From: Tieghemostelium lacteum
Taxonomy: Eukaryota > Evosea > Eumycetozoa > Dictyosteliales > Raperosteliaceae
NCBI GenBank assembly: GCA_001606155.1
Contig: LODT01000037.1
Location: 186,001-250,000 of the forward strand
Length of the DNA stretch: 64,000 bases
Direction: 5' to 3'
Shown here: piece after piece, positions 57,855 through 64,000 of the stretch
Numbering within the stretch: position 1 is the first letter of the stretch
Layout of the letters: each line of letters begins with the position of its first letter
Made by a program: the position numbers and the translations under genes
The notes under the pieces: generated by a model
What the model was told of the DNA's origin: nothing
Seen by the model: the letters and a program-made list of their open reading frames with translations, nothing else
The model's database searches: none

Positions 57855-58070
57855 ATTACACCTAACATGCTAAATGAATTCGAGACCAAACTTAGAAATT
57901 TAGCATATATTAAACCTATTATAAAAATAACAAATGCTATTATAGTATGTAGAGGACAAAGGACAATAATAAGGACAATAATAACAATGATGGATTCTAC
58001 TTCCCTTTTCAAGACTTTATATATCCTATATAACTTAAGGAATAAAAATATAGCCAATCAAAAGATTCAT
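57855..58070 (+). pseudogene. Crinkler-type relic, R3 copy 2 (fossil)
   Basis: A plus-strand piece with KPIIKITNAIIVCRG followed by the R3 tail sequence, highly similar to the reverse complement of 55205-55372. Broken and lacking the NTPase core. Confidence 0.6.
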
Positions 58071-58465
58071 TCTATAACTGAATCGATAACACTTATATAT
58101 CAAAACAATCAATCAAAAAAATTGTACAAACAAAAAATTACAACATTTCATTTTATCTTTAATTAAACTTTTGCTTTTTTAAACTTAGTTATAAATTTTA
58201 ATTCACCATTTAAGAGAAGAGTTTTCTAAAATCATAAATTTTTACTTCTAATCAACCTCTAAACTTATTTATTCATGAAATTTTGGTATTTCACCAATAA
58301 TTGATTTAAAGGGAATAACCACATTAAAACCATTCTTAGTTGATCATTCCATAATATTAATGAAGCACAGTTAGTGAGCTCACATACAAAATAATGGTAG
58401 TGTTTTGATTGTAGAAGTAAATACCCTCTCTCCTACAACTTTTTTTTTTTTTTATTTCCCCAAAC

Positions 58466-58704
58466 AAAATATAATCCAACAAATAAATAATAAAAGAAAT
58501 AGGTAATTAATTATTTATTTAGTTTATTTGAAATATCAATGTATTTTTATTTACTTTATTTAGAATATACAAACTGAATAGATCATATAATAAATAAAGC
58601 TAAATAAAATAAATAAAATAACTAAATAATAATTATAGGTAGAAATTTAGCAAACAAGTGTGAAACTACACCTAATAAATCATTAAATTTTCAAATATTA
58701 GAAA
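58466..58704 (-). repeat. Dispersed repeat R1, copy 2
   Basis: Reverse-complement match to 22421-22612 (shared AACTACACCTAATAAATC and AATATAATCCAACAAA), with a ~45-bp AT-rich length difference in the middle. Confidence 0.75.
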
Positions 58705-58739
58705 ATCATCAACCTATTTACTGTCAGCGGATTCAGATT

Positions 58740-59500
58740 CTAATCAAAATGTATATATTAAATAATAGTAATAGTAATAGTAATAGTAATAGTAATAGTA
58801 ATAGTAATAGTAATAGTAGTAGTTGTAGTAATAGTGGTGGTGGTATTAATACTTTTAGTGATTCTATTGGGAGGTATTAGTTCTAGAGATAGCACAGGGA
58901 GTAATTATAGTATTGATATACTTAGTAAATCAATGTGGACAACATCTTCAACATCATTTATGAACAAGGTGGTAAATTAGGTAAATCTATAGCAGTACCA
59001 CTCTCTTAATTATTTTCATGTCAACAACATAGCGTGTAACAGGACTCTATGGTGGAAGTGATGATTTAACACCTCAACAACATCAACAACAGTTTATGAA
59101 TATTATCATACAAAATTCTAATTGTAATCAATCCAATAATAACAACAACAACAATGACTATTGTATCAAAGATGGAAGAGTCATTGGAGAGAAAAAAAGC
59201 AACTAAATGATTATAGAAAGAGAAGTATGCATAGATTTCAGAAGAATATACGAAGCTGCATTCTATTCAAATATACAGGTACTGGTGGAAAAGGTGTTTC
59301 AAACTTAGAAAAATTCGACGACAACATCAACAAACTGACAAATTTAACACAGATTGAACCTTTTATAAAAATAACAGAGGATATTATAGTATGTACAAAG
59401 AACAAATCACAACAATGAATTTCAACCGCATGATGGATTCTACTACCCTTTTCAAGACTTTATATATCCTAGATTACTTGTGGAATAGAAATATCAATAC
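58740..59500 (+). pseudogene. Crinkler-type relic region, with R3 copy 3 (fossil)
   Basis: Coding-like plus-strand pieces follow one another: a Ser/Asn run, LYGGSDDLTPQQHQQQF, a poly-N stretch, then IEPFIKITEDIIVC and the R3 tail (59355-59485). No continuous gene survives. It immediately precedes the whole Crinkler-type gene. Confidence 0.5.
58764..58824 (+). repeat. (AGTAAT)n microsatellite
   Basis: About nine tandem AGTAAT units, encoding a Ser-Asn run in one frame. Located at the head of a Crinkler relic region. Confidence 0.9.
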
Positions 59501-59718
59501 ACCCAATAAACCCTCTGAACTCTTACAATACAATAGATGTTTATCTTTATTTAACCATCTTTTTATATAACTATTTTTGTCATTCATGTTTTATAACCTA
59601 ATTTGATTTTATATTTAATTATTTAAAAAGATTAATGATTGCCAAAAGTGGGTGTAAATTTGTATGATTCAGTGAGAAATAAATAAATAAATTTTATATT
59701 TTATTTTATTTTTATAAA

Positions 59719-61762
59719 ATGTCAAATAATAATTATTTAATTGGTATTTAAACTACACCTATCACGAATTACAACACCTTTTATACTTTTATACTAATAT
59801 ATATATTGTAAAAATCAACTATACAATAGGCACACAAGGACATAAATTTAAGCAAAGTAGGTAGATTTTTTGTTTTTTATAAAGCAGATAGTATTAATAA
59901 ATTGAAATAATTAGAATTGAGAGATTTAATAAAATATTTAGTGGAGAATGGTAGTCAAGACCTCTCTAGACCAAATTGTGTAAGTATTTTAATTGTATCA
60001 GGAAATCCAACAAAATAATAATCTATTTTTATAGATAATAGGTGCCTATGGAAAAGATTTTCCTTTTGAGGGAAGAAAAGAAACAATGGATATATTATGT
60101 AATCAAATAGAAGAAAGATTTAAGAAAAGATTTTTTAGTGATATGAAATGTCATCCTTTTATAGTAGCTAGTGGATCCCCAGGAATTGGAAAAACCAGAT
60201 TTTTGGTTGAATATCCTAAATATATAAAATCCAAAAATATTGGATACCCGAATTATAAAGAGTTATATATATCTTATGGCACTGGTACACCATTCCTAGA
60301 ATCGAACGAATTAGAAGTAGGAATAGAGACATCATTTTGTTTGAGGATTATAGCTTCACACTATAAATTACACACACCATTTACAGATCTATTGACATTA
60401 TATAAAAAAATATATCCTTCAAGAAAACTGTATTTGTATGAGGTATTAGAACTCATTCAGGGCGATAAAGGAAATCCAACTACAATTTTATTGTCAATAG
60501 ACGAATTCCAAAAGATGATGGTTACTAGAAACAACAACCTGCAATCTAGCGAATATCTAAAAGAAATTGTTACTAAAATAGGGGGTCTCTTATGCAATAG
60601 TCCTCATAATATATTTTTAGTAGCTGTCTTTGGTGGAATTTTATTACAACCAATCTCTCAAATTTTTTATTATTCTGGTCATTATTGTACAGCACTTCCC
60701 TTACCCAACTTTTCTTTAGATCAAATGTTGAATATTGCAAAAGGTATTGATACTATTCTTCCACATGTAGAAGAGAATAGATTTAAATTCTGTCTTTATT
60801 TAATAGGTGGTTGGCCAAGAATATTTGAGCTGTTTTTATTAAAACTTAATAACCTTTTGGAAAAAAGTAATGGCACTACACAGTACTACAATGATGCAAT
60901 TACAAAGGCAGAAAGCTACCTGGAAGATATCTATCGTACTCATATAAATTATGAAGGCGAGGAAACAATTCAAACTCTCTTGGCTTTTAGTTTCACTGGT
61001 ACACCTGTAAGAAGTTGGTCATTTGATTGCCCAAAAGGTACAGAAAAAACATTTGAAGAATTGGAGAATTTGGGTTTAATTACCAAATATAAAGTATCAA
61101 ACGTAACCTTAGTTGCCATTCCACCTATTGCAGTAAATATGTGCAAAGATTACCACTTTAACTCTATCCGAGCTATAAAGGATATTCTTAAGTATGAATC
61201 TCAATTACAAGGTTGGGAAAAATTCTGTGCTCAAATACTCGTAGTAAAATTATCAATGTTTCATTACCTTGGGGTAAATAGTATTAAAATGACTGAATTA
61301 TTAGGTCAAGATTCTATAAATGCACTATCATCAAATATTGAATATATTGGCATTTCGGATCCAGGGATAAAATTTATAAAATTAGATTACCAGTATCCTA
61401 CAAATGGAATAGAGAATCTTGATAGAAAAAAAGTTTATTTAAATCCTGGTGGGGCCGTATTTGATTTGTTTATATGCAATGGTAGAGTTCTGATTGCTGG
61501 TAAAGCAAAATCGAAATTTGAAGGAAAAGATTTTGCTGAGAATGAATATAATAAGACTATAAAGGCTATCAAAACTGGAACAAAATTAAGGGTAATTTCT
61601 AATTTGCTTGAAAATGTTTTCTTTGTAATTTTTGCCAACATGGATTTAGGAATAGTCAAAGAAGATCTCCAAGAATCTATGGTAGTTGTTGACCATACTA
61701 CCCATCAATTCTTTGGCCCTAATATGAGACTATTATTGCATTATTTTAGCTCACCAAATTAA
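59719..61762 (+). CDS. Crinkler/RHS-type P-loop NTPase fused to PD-(D/E)XK nuclease-like domain
   Basis: Four exons: 59719-59743, 59830-59856, 59915-59979 and 60035-61762. Phases agree at all three junctions and about 614 residues result. The N-terminus is MSNNNYLIGTQGHKFKQKL. The NTPase core has Walker A GSPGIGKT (residues 86-93), Walker B ILLSIDEFQK, NIFLVAVFGG and the GGWPRIFEL motif typical of Crinkler/RHS proteins. The C-terminal ~130 residues hold a restriction-endonuclease-like pattern, FDLFI...VLIAGKAKSKFEGKDF, followed by a helix and an IFANMDLG strand. Such proteins are known as mobile-element-derived effectors that act in the nucleus on DNA. No secretion signal is visible. It looks whole, in contrast to the relics around it, and its first intron is related to those of the neighbouring minus-strand gene. 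Confidence 0.75.
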
Positions 61763-62650
61763 ATTTATTCTACTTTTTATAAATCAACAATAAGTCTAAA
61801 CAAAATTTTATTCTCATTCTTTCCTATAAAATTGCCATCCTAAATCAGTTTATTCATCAGTCAACAGTTTATTCAAGCAATAGTTTAGCCAGCTATACTA
61901 TAATATTTTTTTAAATCAGCCATTATAGATATTTTCAAAATGTTTAAACATGTTTTTGAAAATTTTTTCTTCTACGACTTTTCTAGATAAAATAATAATA
62001 AAACTTTTTTTTATTATTAATTCAAATATATTCTTTAACTTATTAATTTTGAAGTTAAACTTAAGTACTAAAAATCATGACTCCTTATTATTTTAACTTT
62101 GAACCCAATCTTTTGAATTTTATATTCTTAAAAGTCTTAAAGTTAAAAATAAATTTTAAAAATAATAATCTATTAATAATTTAAGGGTCTCTTATTCTTT
62201 CAATTCTGCTGTTATTTTGAATTTAACATTCTTTGTAATTATCAAGGGACAATGTGTTGTTTCCGAAACAACAAGACAAAATTTCCCTTTACAATTTTTA
62301 ATTAATTAAAACCGACATTGAATTAGACGTCCCGATTTTTGATGTCATCAAAATAGTAAATCTTTTAACCATTTTTAGAAATTTTTTTTTAAATTTTTAT
62401 TTTTTAGAATTTAATATTTTTAAATTAATTTCTGACATACATTTACAAAATTGGTTAGATAGAAATTTGATTTAAATTTAAACTTAATCATTTTGGTGAC
62501 CACTTTAAATAAATTTTCAAATTGTCCTTTTCATTTCTATTCAATATCAAAATACTTAAACTTGAGAACTTATAATGCTCTAGTAACCCTTCAATTACCA
62601 AAATTAAATAATAATATTTAAAAATAATTTAAAGAATATAAATATACACA
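61763..62650. other. 0.9-kb AT-rich spacer
   Basis: No ORF. A compact hairpin lies at 62244-62289: TGTTGTTTC and GAAACAACA pair exactly around one base, with outer AAGGGA/TCCCTT arms. The rest is unremarkable. Confidence 0.5.
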
Positions 62651-63004
62651 ATGAATAAAGAAATTCAATGTAACAAAATCATACAACCTAGAAGTGTATC
62701 AGAATTTGAAAATTATTTTTCAAAACATAATTCTGACAAAGAGGCTATCATTGTTTATTTTTCTGCCATCTGGAATACATTGTGTCAAGAGTTATCTCCA
62801 CTATTTGATGATCTATCTAGTCAACATAATGATATTAAATTTATAAAAGTAGATTGTGACAATTGTTCAAGTACTCAAATTGAAATGTTTAGAAAATCTT
62901 TTGCCATACCCACAATAGTAGCTTTTAAAAATACTGAAGAAATACAAAGATACTCTGGTAATGACTTAAAAGTTATTCATAATATAATAGATAAATTAAA
63001 ATAA
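62651..63004 (+). CDS. Thioredoxin-fold protein with altered active site
   Basis: A single exon of 117 residues. The fold is clear: IIVYFSAIWNTLCQELSPLFDDL in place of the thioredoxin WCGPC helix, then IKFIKVDCDNC and the cis-proline strand FAIPTIVAFK. The first active-site cysteine is replaced by Asn (WNTLC), leaving a single Cys at the second position plus DCDNC further on. A classical disulfide reductase cycle is therefore unlikely; a monothiol, chaperone or regulatory role is possible. It is separate from and diverged from the canonical thioredoxin gene at 42.4 kb. Confidence 0.8.
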   Translation: MNKEIQCNKIIQPRSVSEFENYFSKHNSDKEAIIVYFSAIWNTLCQELSPLFDDLSSQHNDIKFIKVDCDNCSSTQIEMFRKSFAIPTIVAFKNTEEIQRYSGNDLKVIHNIIDKLK

Positions 63005-63241
63005 TTATATAAAAAAATGAATTGATTAACAGTATTTCATTTTAATTGTAAATAAATTAAATTTTAAAACAAATATTCTTTTTTTTTTTTTTTTTTTTTT
63101 TTACAAATTTTGTGTTGCTTTTGTATGAGGAACTCTACAAACATAGATATTTTAGTTGATTTCTATGAAAGATATATTAAATTTGATGAAAATCTTTTGG
63201 TATGAATTTAATTCAATTATAAAGACCAAGTTGTCATTTAA

Positions 63242-64000
63242 ATGATAAACAATATATTGATTGAAAATGATAAGAAATGGAATTTAGTAGGTCATCCAAC
63301 AACTTTTAAAGATGTCAGATGCTATATATTATTACTGCTAATGGCATTACCAACATTGATAATGTTCATTTTTCTTAGATATATAAAAAATATATGGTAT
63401 ACAATGATAACATTTCATTTTGTAATTTTAATGGGACCTATCATTTATCTTATACACCATCACTATTACACCATACCAAAATATAAAAATAACTATATAG
63501 TCATTGATACTGCAATCAGTGATACTACAAATAACACTGTAATTACAATACCCAGCATTATCACTGTTGACAATATCCGTGATAACCAATCTATTGATCA
63601 AGAAGAAACCTATTTATTATCATCACAAAAGTGTCTAAGAAACAGTCAATACAATAACAATAACAATACAACTAAACCTAGGCCATTTCTATTCTATAAT
63701 CGTGACAATTTCAATTGGCTACGTCTATTATACTCCTCCCTATTTTCAGGTTATCAAGCCTACTTAGGATTAATACTCATGACTACAGGTGTTGGTTTTG
63801 GGTTCCTACTATATTATCTATTTGCAGGTGTATGTAATATCCACTTTAAACACTTTGTATCCTAACATTTTATTGACACTTTTCTAAAAAAGTTTATACC
63901 CAATGTAGTTATTGAAATTGAGAGTTATGGGTTACTCAAATATGATTTGGGACCAGTTTGTATATTTTTCTTTTACTTTTCAATGATCAATCCAGTTGTA
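63242..64000 (+). CDS. CPBP-type intramembrane protease-like protein, 5' part (cut by window end)
   Basis: Exon 1 is 63242-63827; an 81-nt intron (GTGTAT...ATGTAG) leads to exon 2 from 63909 to the window end, open in frame. Multiple hydrophobic helices (YILLLLMALPTLIMFIFL; ITFHFVILMGPIIYLI; GLILMTTGVGFGFLLYYLF; VCIFFFYFSMINPVV) fit a polytopic membrane protein. The last visible residues, FSMINPVV, are those that precede the EExxxR motif in CAAX-protease/bacteriocin-processing (CPBP) family members, which would lie just beyond base 64000. The decisive catalytic motif is not visible, so the assignment is tentative. Confidence 0.5.

Overview
This window looks like nuclear DNA of a dictyostelid social amoeba, and not the very AT-rich Dictyostelium discoideum type. 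The evidence is AT-rich intergenic DNA, short AT-rich GT-AG introns of about 50-190 nt, poly-Q, poly-N and His-rich tracts, and a characteristic gene set. That set includes an RdeA-type histidine phosphotransfer protein, cAMP-receptor-like 7TM proteins, three ComC-type IPT/EGF adhesion genes and Crinkler-type genes. The exact species cannot be named from sequence alone.

Layout. 1-13 kb holds housekeeping and signalling genes: the 3' part of a Cwc25-like splicing factor, a Crl-type 7TM receptor, a coactosin-domain protein, NDUFA5 of complex I, an arylamine N-acetyltransferase, a U3 snoRNA gene on the minus strand, a coiled-coil protein, a His-rich mitochondrial-type protein and a second Crl receptor. 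13.3-14.8 kb is a secreted poly-Q protein. 15.0-19.3 kb and 24.3-28.7 kb are two tandem minus-strand ComC-like genes, A and B. Their 3' regions are nearly identical, and each carries one single-base indel at a different place. Between them lie an F-box/LRR-type gene and about 2 kb of Crinkler (CRN) debris with direct, inverted and fold-back repeats.

29-48 kb is again a compact run of conserved genes: a small GPI-type secreted protein, a D-2-hydroxyacid dehydrogenase, a zinc-ribbon membrane protein, the APC/C activator Cdh1, a TatD-like/Yvh1-zinc-domain fusion, a TOM1/THH1-type 7TM protein, an NT5DC1-like HAD nucleotidase, a mitochondrial coiled-coil protein, thioredoxin, a TKL-type kinase and RdeA. 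49.2-53.5 kb is a third, intact ComC-like gene (C, plus strand), preceded by an internally deleted relic. 53.6-61.8 kb is a second accessory island. It has a SEC-C-type protein, a CRN-type gene with a PD-(D/E)XK domain, several CRN relics and a whole-looking four-exon CRN-type NTPase/nuclease gene. The right end has an active-site-altered thioredoxin-like gene and the start of a CPBP-type membrane protease cut by the window edge.

The most unusual points are the TatD pseudoenzyme fused to the zinc domain of Yvh1/DUSP12, two abutting duplicated introns with no exon between them in a CRN-type gene, the whole CRN NTPase-nuclease gene amid its own relics, the recent homogenisation between ComC-like copies A and B, and a U3 snoRNA with an altered box A. 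All exon boundaries were worked out by eye from splice sites, phase and comparison between paralogues.
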